Part shown: piece by piece, positions 46,236-59,231 of the stretch
Numbering within the stretch: the stretch's first letter is position 1
How the letters are laid out: each line of letters starts with the position of its first letter
Assembly (NCBI GenBank): GCA_022592445.1
Contig: JABYQR010000039.1
Coordinates: 62,001 to 126,000 of the forward strand
Direction: 5' to 3'
Source of the DNA: Cytidiella melzeri
Taxonomy: Eukaryota > Basidiomycota > Agaricomycetes > Polyporales > Irpicaceae
Length of the DNA: 64,000 nucleotides
The notes under the pieces: generated by a model
What the model saw: the letters and a program-made list of their open reading frames with translations, nothing else
Told to the model about the DNA's origin: nothing
Database searches by the model: none
Translations under genes and position numbers: made by a program

Positions 46236-46921
46236 GTCGAGCTGAGATTACGGGAATGTAATCCTCAAGTCACCGTGGCTACAGTGCAAACACCGTATAG
46301 TGTGGTGAGGACTCTTCTTGAACCTTGGCGCTATATTCCTTCCCTCTATCAAAGGCGTGTGAAGGCATCTGTATATCACCATTATTTAGAGTTGGCATCG
46401 CTGTATGAGCGCTGGAGTAATGTAATCTCTTCATCCTTAAATAGAGAATCACTTACCGAACCATTGCTTGAGGAGGCGCAAGTATGTGAATCTGTGCAAA
46501 GCGGAAGCTCAAAGTGTTACCCTGACATAGTGATCATGACAACTTGAAATTCATTTCATCCGGATCTAGCGCCTTAGGCAGCGCCTATGGTTGAGCTCCG
46601 CGTTCAATGTTTTATAGTCTGGCGGTCACAGGTGTCTGCTGTATATGGCGGCAAAGTAGCGTCAAAGACGATAGTCCAGACGTATCGCTCTGAAAGAGAC
46701 GATTGCATCGTTCAGCGGGAGACCATACATATCCAACGATACCAGAGAAAGCGCGTACGATTCGAGAGAGAGAGAACAAAATGCATCAACAGATAGGATG
46801 TCCCTGCGAAAGATGTGAATGAATGTATAAAGTCCGCTAAAAAGTCCAATAGCCAAGTCCATGATAAACGGAAAAGAGATATGCAAGAACAGAAGCGTAC
46901 TTAACAAGACAAAAATGTAGT
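46236..46921. other. Intergenic region beyond the tandem array
   Basis: The first 100 bases or so match the upstream region of the other array copies. The rest lies before the stop of the LEA2-type gene and contains only short frames, one hydrophobic by chance. No gene is supported. Confidence 0.45.
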
Positions 46922-48282
46922 TTATGGCGCATCCGCAGGGAGTTCCACGGGACAATTCGCTGTGGCAACGTCCGCTCCAGCGTGCTTCGTACCAATGAGT
47001 CCGTCAATGCTGAAGCCAAGGATGAGACGGAACGAGACAGCTAAAACAGCAGAGGTAAAAAGTTTGTTGCACGCATGCGCTGAGAACGTAATCACTTACT
47101 TGGCCGTTTGCCGTTTGGAGCGTATTGAGCGTTCCTACAGCCATTGTACCAATTGTTCCCTAGCGCAATGTGTCAGATTAGGTTCAGTTGTCAAGAAGGT
47201 TTCTGCCTTACAGGTTATATCCGAAGTGTTCGTCACGGAGTAACTGAAATTCAGAGGAAGCTGGAGTTGTATGAACTGCTTGGCTGGCAGTGTCAGGCTG
47301 TCGATAAAACCCGTTCCGATGTGCATACTCGTCTGCAGGTCGTAGACATCTGCCTGTATATCGCGCATGTGTGAGGTAATGAAATTGGAGCCTGTGTCGA
47401 GTTGCAGTTGAGCGGCGCCGGGGAAACTGAAATTCGTCGGAGCGCGGTTGAAGTACGTCGGAACCGTTTTGTTGTAAGCTGACGAAGCAGGAGCGAGCGG
47501 CTCGTCTGCGTTAAACTGAAAGCCCGGCACTCGTGGCAGCACGAATGCAAGGACGAGCCCGACGCTGAACATAGCAGTCAGTTTAGAGAATCCTCGCAGA
47601 AGCGGACAAGAACGTACGCGACACAGAGTGCGAACATGAACCACGTTAGGAATTTTCGCGTAAAGTACTTCCCACACATGCCCCGCTCGCCTCGTCTCCA
47701 TTCCTTCCATTTCTGCGATCTACGTGCTGACACGGCCTCCCTCGCAGCACGCTTCCTGTTTCCTCCCAATTCTTCAGCTTTCCATTCGGGACCTAAAGCA
47801 GGGACAGTGATCATCTCGACAGGCCCTGTGATACTCTGGGCACTCTCGACCAAACCTGGCGAGTGTACCGGGCGGTATCTATGATGTGTCAATACTCAGT
47901 CAACACAAGGCATAGCACTTCACAAGAATTCAAGTGCACACCCGTTGTCAGGACTGAAGACTGCCTTTGAGTACCGTGGTCCTTCGTTGTTGAAATCGGC
48001 ATAAATATCAAATGGCTCGTCCTGGTAAGCCTCTTCATCATAAGCTCCCTTCACAGGCTCCGTTCTGCCAGGGGCCATGAACGAGTCGCTGTTGTACCCA
48101 GAAGACGCTCGAGTGGCGTAGGCATCTGCACTTGCTCTTGGTGGACCGTTGTATGTCGATGTCGACTCAAGGCGGTTGCGGTCAGGATATTGTGGTGAAG
48201 GAAAGTCGCGGTTGAGAGCGTCCCCTGAGCCTCTACGGGTGTTGTAGAACGACGACGTCCCTGACTTGCGGTCGAAATCCAT
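46922..48282 (-). CDS. Single-pass membrane protein with LEA2-like extracellular domain
   Basis: A type II membrane protein known across fungi but without a defined role. From 48282 the cytosolic part starts MDFDRKSGTSSFYNTRRGSG and is polar and low in complexity. After introns comes the basic MCGKYFTRKFLTWFMFAL, which leads into one membrane helix ending VGLVLAFVLPRVPGF. The outer domain has FNRAPTNFSFPGAAQLQLD and then SHMRDIQADVYDLQT, and continues with TLPAKQFIQLQLPLNFSYS. It includes several N-x-S/T sites, followed by WNNWYNGCRN and, after the last intron, FRLILGFSIDGLIG. The end is CPVELPADAP, with a stop at 46922. The beta-strand pattern resembles the LEA_2 / WHy fold. It is divergent from the tetraspanin gene. 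Confidence 0.78.
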
Positions 48283-48782
48283 GTTTGTGTACTGCAGAAG
48301 TCCACAGTGAGATGGTCGGGATAGAGAGCGCGTAGAGGCAAGTCGTGAGATTGCCCGTTACACCCAACTCCAAGCCGAAAGCGGCGGAGATTGAAGTCCG
48401 CTAACGCAGAGAGGCAGGTTCTTGCCCGTGAGAAAGATAAAGTTACTTAAATATAGCTTAAATGTTATATATTATAGACAAATCCAACTATGCCGTTCAA
48501 ACGTACAACGTACAACGGCCAACGTTCATGTTCCAGCCTCTGAGCAAGAACTTGCAGCACCTCTTGTTCTAGCCGGCTGGCAAAGTCACACCGTCATCCT
48601 CCTTCCTCAAGAGCTGACACCCGCGCAGAGACAGGAATCGGTGCGACTTGCAGATACCGGTGTACATGGAACGTGTGGAGGCTGACGGTGATCAACGATG
48701 CTTTCCGTCAGCCTCTCGACGTCCCTGAACCAGTTTGCTTCGACAACATGCAGAGCTGAAGACCGTCACTCGTACTAGTACA
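48283..48782. other. Divergent promoter region
   Basis: A 500-base interval between the divergent LEA2-type and tetraspanin genes. No coding sequence is recognised. Confidence 0.4.
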
Positions 48783-50345
48783 ATGTCGCGATGCCCAGGG
48801 CCACCGGATGATGCCCCTACTCGGTCCTCAATACGTCGACGGTCAGGAGCTATCAGTACAGGCTACAACTCGGGATCAAGTGATCGCAGCTCCTCTACCC
48901 GCAAGGATCCAGGTTTAGCAATATGCGTGGAAGATGCTGATACGGCGAATGGCCCACCTACCGTCATTCTGGTGTCCAAGGCTGAGTCCAGTGAATCCCG
49001 CTCTGCTTCTCTACTGCCGCACGCAGTATATGTACGAAGCAAGCCAAGGGACGTCCGCACCGCCTTGAATCCGGAGAGTTTCGCGCACAACGGACTCATG
49101 TTGCATGTAAACGGGATGAAGGGAACACCAACTCCTCCAGAGTACACTCCAGTAGCTCGTGCTTTCAGCGAAGTCCCTCTCACACCTCGGCCCACCCAGC
49201 CAGCCAGAGATGAGTCTGCTATTTCTTTCGGCTCTTACGGGTCTTCCGCGTCGACCACATACAGGCCCGCCTTGTCCACCAACAGCTCACTAGGACGACT
49301 TTCCTCGAACTTTGGACAGCTCACAACCGGCTCCAAGCTGACGAGCAAGTTTCCAATCTCTCGCACAGTGAAAAAGTTGGCCATCGAAACGCCACAAGAC
49401 GCCAGCGGCCTCGGTATTGAACGGATCGGTCGTTGGACTGTTCACAAATGCGTGATCTTCTTGTCTATTTTAACTTTGTTCTGCTATGGCACCGCCGGCT
49501 TAGTCTACGCTATCTCCACGTGGTTCAAGAGTAAGCTTCCAGCTGATCATGTCCCAAACTCACTCACATCTTGATAATTAGCTTGGGAACAGGCAGAAGT
49601 CATGTACGTCGCCGATTATGACGTGCTGGTGCTCATTACCCTGTCTTCTGCCATCGTACTACTCACTTTCGTCATCGGAATCACTGGCACAATTCTCAAC
49701 TCTCGTCCCATCCTCGCTGTCTACACACTCCTGCTCTGGCCCGTGCTGATCTCAATCCTCGCTATCGGCTACACGGCTTACAAACGATACGCGTTCTCCC
49801 TCGACCGGAAACTGAACCTCGCGTGGAGCCAATGGTACACGCCGACGGGCCGATTCAATATACAGGATACACTGCGATGCTGTGGATACTCTAGCCCGCT
49901 GCATGAAGCCACATCCAGTCCGCGTTGTTACACCCGATCTTCACTTCCAGGCTGCAAAGGCAAACTCTTCCGGTTCGAGAAGACAAATCTGCAGCGAATC
50001 TGGACGGCCGCGTTCGCCGTCGTCCCTCTGCACATCCTCAACATCTTTGTGTCCTTGCTGTGTGCCAACCACGTGACGCATACGTTCGGCAAGGGGATCA
50101 TGCCCAGGCAGTACAGGCTGAGCGGGGCGGACGTTCAGGCAGATGCCGAGAAGATTTTTGGGACGCTGGGACAAATTGGCGCAGTCGTTCGGCCGACTCT
50201 CGCCCGCTCAACTGGCAGTGCGACATTCAGAGAGGATAAGGTGGATCTTCGACGAACGCTGGCAATGGACAGCGTGCCTGCTTCTCTGAGACCTGGCTAT
50301 ACTCCTGGCCCACCCTCGCGATTTTTCTCTCGCAAGCTCGAGTAG
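48783..50345 (+). CDS. Basidiomycete tetraspanin (Tsp2-like)
   Basis: A four-helix membrane organiser. The ATG at 48783 (MSRCPGPPDDAPTR) opens a long Ser/Pro-rich cytosolic region of about 220 residues, unusual for animal tetraspanins but typical of the basidiomycete Tsp2 group. Helix 1 is CVIFLSILTLFCYGTAGLVY. One intron of about 50 bases follows STWFK and continues with TWEQAEVMYVADYDVLVLI. Helices 2 and 3 are VLLTFVIGITGTIL and VYTLLLWPVLISILAIGY. The large outer loop carries the hallmark LRCCGYSSPLHEA and later Cys in RCYTRSSLPGC, giving the CCG motif plus two partner Cys. Helix 4 is WTAAFAVVPLHILNIFVSLL. A basic C-terminal tail ends at 50345. Confidence 0.85.
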
Positions 50346-51073
50346 CATGGCGTTTACGATACCTAGGCTGCGAGAGTCGTGAATGGGATGATCTTGTCAA
50401 GCAACGTAGCCATGTTTAAGGGTAGATCACGACCCTGTTTTCCAACGAAGTCGACGTACTGAACGTGATGCACGAATGCGTGGACCGGTGCGCGACTCGC
50501 AGAGGTATATATCCGGCTTATCGATTACACGCTGCGTAGGTTGTGTCGTGAGTTGGGCACCTTCGCGGTGATATGAGAAGCACATGGAGGAGTTAGGCGG
50601 TCTGTATCATACATGGATGGGCAGAGCAGCATTGAATGCCTGCGGGGATCACGCTCGTAGAACGCAAGTCTCAGCGAGGATGATTATTTGCAAAACCTGA
50701 ATCAGCGCAGGTACAGTTATAGAGACGGAATCCTCGTAAGCCTCTGTGTAAGCTCAAGCGTGACTTTTCCGTGCAGTATCCGTTCCATCCAATCAGAATA
50801 GCACTGCCGTACTCCTGCTGTGTAGGTTGAGTGGGCGGGTCCAACCCCAGGTGCGAGCCAGCCAATCCGACGCGGTCATTTGGAGTGGCACGTGACCGAC
50901 CTTGACTAAGTTGGCGGGTTGGGCGGTGACCAAGACCAGACCAGCCATCTGAGTATAAAATCGCAAAGCTGTCCGCCATCCTGAGGTTCTCATCCTCCTT
51001 CAGACCTCTTTCACGGGCTATACCCCTCGCAGCAATTGCCCCCCTTACTCTATCAACGTACACCCAAGACAAA
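50346..51073. other. Intergenic region and thioredoxin reductase promoter
   Basis: No gene is seen. An antisense frame of about 160 codons (50671-51162) runs into the first exons of the thioredoxin reductase gene and has no motifs, so I treat it as a shadow. Confidence 0.45.
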
Positions 51074-52287
<1,214 letters not shown>

Positions 52288-52320
52288 GTGTAGGGCTGTC
52301 TTGTCGTGGCTTTAGCGTTG

Positions 52321-52323
<3 letters not shown>

Positions 52324-52351
<28 letters not shown>
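52324..52351. repeat. (TC)14 microsatellite
   Basis: A perfect dinucleotide run in the 336-base spacer between the convergent thioredoxin reductase and FMN oxidase genes, probably in the 3' UTR of the former. The rest of the spacer shows no gene. Confidence 0.9.
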
Positions 52352-52356
<5 letters not shown>

Positions 52357-52623
52357 TCTACTATCTAATTTAGACTACCGCAATGTACAATCTATTGGTA
52401 TCAGGATCAAACGCACTGTTGTTGACATGATCTAGGATTGCATCGCGAGCCGTTGGAAGACCACAAAGAGACGCCGCATCGATGTGCCCTCACACTGAAT
52501 CTGGAAATGCAAGTTTTACGTGAAGGCAAAGTTAAGACGTCGAACCGATGGACACAACACACACAGGTATACCGATCATATGGTACATAACCAACTAGTT
52601 CGTTATAGATACAGAATCAGGCA

Positions 52624-54336
52624 TCATGCGATCTTGACCACCACCTTCTCCCTCTGCCCCTGCACCTCTTTCAAGCTCTTGTACCCAGACAAACCCAGCG
52701 TGATCTCCAGGTCCGCAAGCGTCATCCTCAACACCTCTTCCACACCGCCTTGGCCGCCAACGGTAAGACCATACATAAACGGACGAGCCACTAATCCCGA
52801 AAGTGTCAGTTAGTTTTGTTTCTCAAATATTAAAAGGGGCATGATTGGACTTACAAAGCACACCTTGCGCTCCCAGGGCTATCGCTTTGATGATATCACT
52901 CCCTGTTCGAATACCAGAGTCGAAGAGGACGGTGAGCTTCCCGCTCGCTTGTGCCTCCTTGACTTTGGGCGAGCTGCAGATCTGGTCGAGAGCCCAAATG
53001 GAGGGTACCGCCCCTTCGACTTGTCTTCCACCTATGAGTAGTTAGTGTCAGTGGCAGTAGGCATGCAATGTGTATATAGGAAGACGGACCGTGGTTGGAG
53101 ACGACTATGCCGTCTACGCCGTGTTCCATGGCCATCTCCGCATCCTACCAGCAAAATTTGATGTAAGCCGTAATAACACGGAAGTGAGCCTCGTTCCAGA
53201 GACGAACCTCCACGGACAATATGCCTTTCAAGATCAACGGCCCCTCCCAATTATCCCTTACATGCTTCAGCTGCTCCCAGTTCCTAAACGTGCCCGAGTT
53301 GACCTGTTTTATCCACTCCGCCGCCAAGAAAACGAGCTCCTTTGTCCTCTCGTCTCCCTCGGCGAGCAGCTTCTCAAACTTTTCCGGGTCGTACGGATAC
53401 TCGGGGATGTCAAACATTGGCTGCTTGCCGTGCTTTGCCATAAAGACCGGGTCGGAAAGTCCGATTTGGGAGCCGACGCTGTGCATGAAGGGGAGGTAGG
53501 CCGTGGCGAGGTCGTGTGGGCGGAAGCCGAGGAGCATGGTGTCGAGGGTGATGATGAGCGCGGAGTATCCGCTGGCTTTGGCACGCTTGAGGAGGGATTC
53601 TGTGATGTCTCTGTCGACAGGCCTGTAGGAAGAGGGGTAAGTTGCGAGGTACGTGGAGAGTCGGCCTCTGACGCGAATGCAAGCATCCAACCATCATGGT
53701 GTTTGGGTTGGATGACGTATCTTCAACAATTCTGGGGCCATTGACAGACTCACCAATACAACTGGAACCATCGGTGACCATCTCCATTTGCCTCTGCGAT
53801 CTGTTCGAGAGTGCGGGTGGCTGCGGTGCTCGTGCAATAGGTAACACCGAGTTTCGCAGCAGCCTGCGTTGAAGCAATCTCTGCATCGGGATGGACGATG
53901 CCTTGAACACCTACTGGGGCAACAATGACAGGCGAACGATAGTTTACACCAAACAAGGTGGTCTTACCATGGGGACGGTCAGTGCGATGACGAGTGTGGA
54001 AGCAGAAACAAGCTCACGTTGACATCCCTTTTCGTGGCATCACGAAGCATGCGAGGGATGATCTTCCATTTGTCGAGTTCTGCGCGATTAGCAGCGTCGG
54101 CTGAACCGTTCCCTGCGCTTGCGGCAACGTAGAGGAAAGCACCTGAGGGATTTGGTGAGCGATGTTACCAGCAAGCTGTAGAGCACACCATTGCGCGTAC
54201 CTGGCCGCTCTTTCAGTTTCTCACGTGCCATCTCTTCGAGCTCTTTCATGTAGAGAGTGCCTAGGGCTGGCCCCTTTCGGCTCGTATAGATGTCGAGCAT
54301 GTATGACGACCATGGTTTCGTGTCGCTGCTCTGCAT
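52624..54336 (-). CDS. FMN-dependent alpha-hydroxy-acid oxidase (lactate oxidase / glycolate oxidase family)
   Basis: Oxidises an L-2-hydroxy acid using FMN. The start at 54336 is MQSSDTKPWSSYMLDIYTSR. After introns come ELDKWKIIPRMLRDATKRDV and then LFGVNYRSPVIVAPVGVQGI. TSTAATRTLEQIAEANGDG leads to WFQLYW, with PVDRDITESLLKRAKASGYS beyond another intron. Next are ALIITLDTMLLGFRPHDLA, PLILKGILSVE (FMN-contacting Lys) and GIVVSNHGGRQV (catalytic His). DSGIRTGSDIIKAIALGAQG binds the phosphate, and MTLADLEITLGLSG precedes the end at 52624. There is no cytochrome b5 domain, so it is not a classical flavocytochrome b2; similar fungal proteins are called lactate 2-monooxygenase-like. The substrate is not determined. 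Confidence 0.92.
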
Positions 54337-55263
54337 GCTGCTTTGGCAGTTGGGAGCAAAGCGGTAAGAGGCAGAAAGGAGAAGACTATGGGTGCAAGGG
54401 ATGTGCTCACGCTATCGATGCTGTACTGACGACTTGACGGGTACGGCACATTTATAGTGAATTTGGCCCGAGTCTGATGACCAAAGCAAGGGTCGAAATG
54501 CTCCTATACAGGATGGCTTATCATGGGATAAAAGCACAGGTGACGTAGGAAACCTGGTGGAATGGGAGTAATGGCTGCAGATTCCCATGGCATGCCCGCG
54601 AACCTGCAATCGGACGTGCTAAGGAGTGGCAGTGGCTGTCTGTCATTGAGCTCGAGTCTAACCAGCGAGTCAATATAAACAGCTGCCAGATCGATATGAT
54701 GTTCTACTGCGGCTTACCGGGCTCTACGCTGCCAGTGCGCATTCAAAACTCCGGCAACTACAGCGGGGACTAGTAGCAGTCGCGAATGGTCGTGGTTCTG
54801 TCCAACGCAAATAGTGAGCTCAACACATAGTAGCTCGTCGCAGATTGACATAAGTAGGAGTCTTAGAGCTGTACTTACTTACGATATGGATTTTCAAGGT
54901 GGTACTCTTTCATGCGGAGCTCTAAATATTATTTCCATCCAATCCACTTCTTTTGAGAGTTCTCCAAGTTCAGGTTGAGTACAAGCTTCAAACTATCACC
55001 AAAAGATTTGAGAGGCAGTCTTGAATCTTCCAGTCATAGCGGAAGTAGCACTGGCCGGTGCCGGAGTGCCACGCCATCGTCGGTACACACATTCCTCCAC
55101 GTTCTTGAAACTTGATCAGCAGTGTTACGGCAGCTTACCACTCACGTCGACTTGCAGTGTCTCAAAGAGTAAGCTGTCCTTCATTCCCAACACCGACAAA
55201 AAACACTGACAGTACTCCACTCGTAGCTATAGGCAATATTGATAGTCCCGCGCACTTAGAGCC
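54337..55263. other. Divergent intergenic region
   Basis: About 930 bases between the divergent FMN oxidase and Dmo2-like genes. It has short open frames only, without recognisable content. Confidence 0.4.
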
Positions 55264-55555
55264 ATGGCCACAGCTGGTGTAAACATACCTGTCGAGGTCC
55301 ACACCGAACCGCAAGAATGTCTTACCTGTCGCATAGTCGGCACAGGTGCCCTCGCAGGTGTCGGTATGTATGCTTTGCAGGCATCCAGACCTCGCGCCCC
55401 AGGCTCTGTCATCGGCAAAAGGATCACAGCTGGCGTAGGTGTTGGTACGTACATCCATGCTGTAGTGACAATGCGTGTATACTCAATCTAAAAGTGGCTG
55501 GTATCCGTTGTTGGTAGGTTTCCTTGTCGCCAGTGTATTCCGGTGGATGAAGTAG
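55264..55555 (+). CDS. Dmo2 / DMAC1-like small membrane protein
   Basis: Two exons, 55264-55444 and 55518-55555, join in frame to give 72 residues. The sequence has QECLTCRIVGTGALAGVGMY, then SRPRAPGSVIGKRITAGVG and, after the intron, FLVASVFRWMK. The CxxC followed by a Gly-rich helix, and the second short helix with a basic end, match the DUF4536 family. That family includes yeast Dmo2 and animal DMAC1, a complex I membrane-arm assembly factor. A mitochondrial inner-membrane location is inferred from the family. The final exon encodes only about 12 residues plus the stop, so the gene is easily missed. Confidence 0.75.
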
Positions 55556-55870
55556 CGAAAGCTCCGTCGGGCTGAGCTCGGCTCAAACCTGAAGGACTAG
55601 TTGAGGTCAACCTCGTACCTCCGCCACACATGCGCGTAGTATCACTGGATAACTGAGCATTAAATCCGCAGCCTCAAGCATCACCGTCCCCATCTCATTA
55701 GTAGAGTAAACCCTCATGTGCATAAGTAGATGCGACTCCCAGAAGATTACCCTCTGAACGCCAATAAATATTTCACCAGAGCACGGATAACAACCAAGAT
55801 AACTAAACTACAAAGACGACAGCGAGAAGCCAACGAATTCATGGTAACATGTCTTGTCACAAGTAGCCTA
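55556..55870. other. Convergent spacer
   Basis: Between the convergent stops of the Dmo2-like and SUN-domain genes. No gene is seen. Confidence 0.4.
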
Positions 55871-58800
55871 CTAATCGTGATTGCCCGCGTTCTTTGGACG
55901 ACCTGCAGAGAATTCTGAGCCAGAGTCATCCGCGTCCGTATCGACCCACGCGTCTCCCTCACTCACATCCTCTTTCGACGTTCTCCCTCTGTGCATAGAT
56001 ATTGCATCCCGATCTTCACGGGTGGGCGATGTCCCGACAGGCCACCGGACCAGCGACTTGGCTACCGGACCACCCGCAAACTCGACCAAACCTCCCTCGC
56101 CCTCCTCAGCTCTCACAGGTCTCCCAGGCGCACCCGTCGTAGCAGACACTTGTGAAAAGAAGTCGGGTGGCACAAAGGGTCCAGCACCTCCCGATTGTTT
56201 TCTACCTCCCACGTTCTTCACCTCATGCAGATGGGCGGTTCTCGCCCAGTGCTTCGCAGATTTGGGCCCAGGAGGGATCATACCCATGCTGAAACTCTGG
56301 CTGATCCCGCTCGAATGCGCTCGTTGGAAGAGAGGACGATCTCGGGGCCCCATTTGTGCGATTGGAGCTGTCTTTGGCGCAACGCGCGTCGGCGTGGTGG
56401 GAACGTTGACAGGAGAGTGAAGCCGAGGGGCATAATTTTTTGATGTCGTTGGCGTCCGAGGATGAACGATGATGCCCAGTTTACGTCCGCCTGAGGCTGG
56501 ATGAGCGCGTTTACGAGGCACGTTATCGCTTGCTTGAACGCCTAGGGAAGATTCTGTCCTAACGACCAGTTCTAAAGTGCAAGCAAATAAGCACTTCACG
56601 ACCATTCTAGAGAACCCACCGGCTTACCTGTGGGTTTGTCGGGCTCGGTAGGACTGCCATGTACTGGACGGGTTGATGGTGGACTGGCACTCCTACTTTT
56701 GAAGCGGTTCATCCAATCGCCGCTGATGCTCAAAGTCCGACGACCCCATCCGCGTAAAGAGGATGTGCGAGAACGAACGCTCCCATCTTCTGAGCCTCTG
56801 ACCCGTACAGGCTCATGTCTGGATCCGCGCGTCAAAGCCATGAAAACTAACACAGCTAGTAGTAGGCATAGCTGAGCGATTCCCACACGCTTCTCAAGTA
56901 CAACCTATAAGTGAAGAAGACGTGAAATTTATTCCTTGTAACACGTATGGTCAGACCTACCTCGTCAGTCAAGCGACTTACGAGCTGGAGAAGCTCACTG
57001 TGCTCAAGCTCGATTCGACGCTGTTGTTGTTCGAACTGCCCCACTGAGCGTTGATACATTTGAGCCTGAGCCTTTCCCTGTAAGCAACATGCAGACGTCA
57101 ATCGGGAAACGACGTAATGAGAGCGTTGCAACGACCCACCAGCCCTTCAACCCGGCCCACTTCCTCGCTCAGTTTTCGTAGCATTTCTCGGACATTTGCA
57201 GTATGGTCCTCGACAAACCGAGCATAAAGAGACGTGTTAGTCTCCAAAGCCGTGAGACGGTTCATGATGGTACGATATATTGACTCGCCACTCGACGAGT
57301 GAGCGGGTGCGGCGACGGAGAGGGATTGTGAGAGCGTGGCTGATGCGGTGGAAGACGAAGAACGGTTATAATGAGGGGGCTGATCAGCTGAGACAGATGA
57401 GATGACATGGAAATGCGACGATGACGGAGAGGCTTGAGCAGATAGCGACGATGCAGATAGTGATAATGATACAGAGTGCGATGAAGGAGCCGCAGAGAGC
57501 GAGATGGTATTGTACAATGAATTCGTGATAGGCTGGCGTTCGGAGTCGTAAGAAGTATCCAATTCTGATGATGATTGAGGGAGGTTAGAGGAAGGTGAGC
57601 CGTCAGAGATTTGAACAGAAGCGGCGGCAGAGCTAGAGGCATCGGTGTTTGGCGTCACTGAAGGTACACTGTCGCTGTGTTCGGCACCTGTTGTTTCTCC
57701 ATGCGCGTCGGCAGGTTGTACATGGGCGGTGGACAAGGAGGAAATGCTTGCTGATAGCTCCGTTCTTGCTTTGCTTTCTGTGTGTCCAGGAGAAACAGCA
57801 TTATTCACCTGCCCTGCAGAAACATTCTCAGTAAGAGTGACAGGGTGCTCTGCAATCGTTGCCGCAAAGTACGCTTCCGTCCGTTGGACTGGTTGTGGGC
57901 GTGCTGGTAAGACTTCAACTTGTGCAGCGCTATTCTCGGGAGCACGTTTAGCCTTGCTTTCAGACTCCCATAAATCCCACTTCCAGTGCTCCAGATGTGT
58001 GAGACCGTACACACGAAGGAGCGACAGGGGGCAGTAATACTCGCCGCCATAGTGAGAGTGAAAGTCGATGCGGATGAAGCGGTAGAAATCTCCCAGTGTA
58101 GTCGGCGGGTGGAAAGACTGTGTGTAGCATTTCAGTTTCATCCATTAGCAGTGAGTACTGTGCGATCAACACACCTGTACACCACGTGTGTTCTTCGCCC
58201 GGTACGTGCCTGCAACGACCCAACCTTCGGTGTAGGTCTTCGCAACGCTTACAGTAAAATCCTTGAAGACACCGCTGAAGAACTCGTAGTTCGCTAGCTG
58301 TACAGTGTCTATCCGTATGTCGTCACAGAGTTCCACCACGACGTACTGCTTCTCCTCGTTGCACGGACTGAGCATGTACCGATCCCTCTTCGAGGACAAG
58401 ATGGACGATGGCGACTTTGCAGACTTGTGTGTGGTATGCACGCGTGCAGAGCAGTCCGTAGAGGCATAATTGAAGCGGTCGGTGAGAGGTATACGGAAGT
58501 AGGGAGCATCAGGCACAAGAGCTTCCACAACCTCGACAGGCTGTGTATTCTGGGCCTTTCCGAGGAGTGCTGGATGAGCAGTAGCTTCGGCGGAGGCGTT
58601 CATGGCTTGCACAGCAGTGGCCCCTAGACTGGAGCCTGGAAGAGTGTGTGCAGGCGCAACAGGGTGCTCCTTGAGGACACTCGCCATCTGCTTCTCCTTC
58701 CACTCTTCAAACGAGAGAAGCACATCGTCCTCTGTGCTTTCCGGGGGCGACAAAGGCCTTAGGCAGCACACAGGACCGTCATCCTGTTTCGGCACTCGAA

Positions 58801-58891
58801 GGGCTATGTGGTGAAACAGGTCATTGGGCGTAGAGGGCAATGAGAGAACAGGAACAACGAAAGATAAGGCAAGTAAAGATTGAGGTCGCAT
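55871..58891 (-). CDS. SUN-domain ER membrane protein (Slp1-like)
   Basis: From 58891 the protein starts with a signal peptide (MRPQSLLALSFVVPVLSLPS). The SUN-like domain lies at about residues 150-290: YASTDCSARV, DRYMLSPCNEEKQYVVVELC, DTVQLANYEFFSGVFKDFTV, GTYRAKNTRGVQ, FIRIDFHSHYGGEYYCPLSL and RVYGLTHLE. This matches the Slp1/Osteopotentia branch, which acts with Emp65-type partners in ER protein quality control rather than at the nuclear envelope. A long Ser/Thr-rich region follows, then a coiled coil (MNRLTALETNTSLYARFVED and further exons). One membrane helix (IAQLCLLLAVLVFMALT) is near residue 620. A basic, disordered C-terminal tail ends at 55871. At least five introns of ordinary size were recognised. 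Confidence 0.85.
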
Positions 58892-59231
58892 ATGAACAAC
58901 AGACTCTTGTCGACGTGGTCAACGACGGAGGTCGTCGTGGAGGTAATGATGAGTGGAATCTACATTGGCGCTTTGCTACTTACACCTGCTTACACTGATG
59001 CGTACACGTCATATTGACGTGGTCGATCAGGCCGAATCTCAGACGAAGGTTGAGCCTTGCATGGGAACAAAGAACTTGAAATGGTATCGAATGAATAGAC
59101 CACATGCATGTCAACTAAGCAAAACCTTTCAACATGTAAGGGAGAAGCGGAATTTCCGAGTAACATGATTAGACGAAGGAGGATGTAGCGAAGTCCGTGT
59201 ACAATTCTCGGTGATCTGGCTGCAATGACTC
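58892..59231. other. Spacer upstream of the SUN gene
   Basis: This 340-base interval lies between the SUN gene start and the stop of the V-ATPase gene. No coding signal is seen. Confidence 0.4.

Larger units (their letters stand above)
37704..46300 (-). repeat. Tandem segmental triplication, unit about 3 kb
   Basis: Three head-to-tail copies on the minus strand begin at 40176, 43177 and 46235 (steps of 3001 and 3058) and end at 37704, 40651 and 43700. Similarity continues upstream of the start codons: all three share CGAACTGAG/CGAGCTGAG and GTGGCTACAGTGCAA-like words within 60 bases. The duplication therefore carried promoter DNA as well as the gene. Confidence 0.85.

Noticed and set aside
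45936..46547. 203-codon plus-strand frame across the start of array copy C
   Set aside because: Antisense to the first RRM exon and promoter of copy C, with no motif.
46662..46955. 97-codon minus-strand frame with a hydrophobic segment
   Set aside because: It overlaps the last exon and 3' region of the LEA2-type gene in another frame, and the hydrophobic run is best explained by chance.
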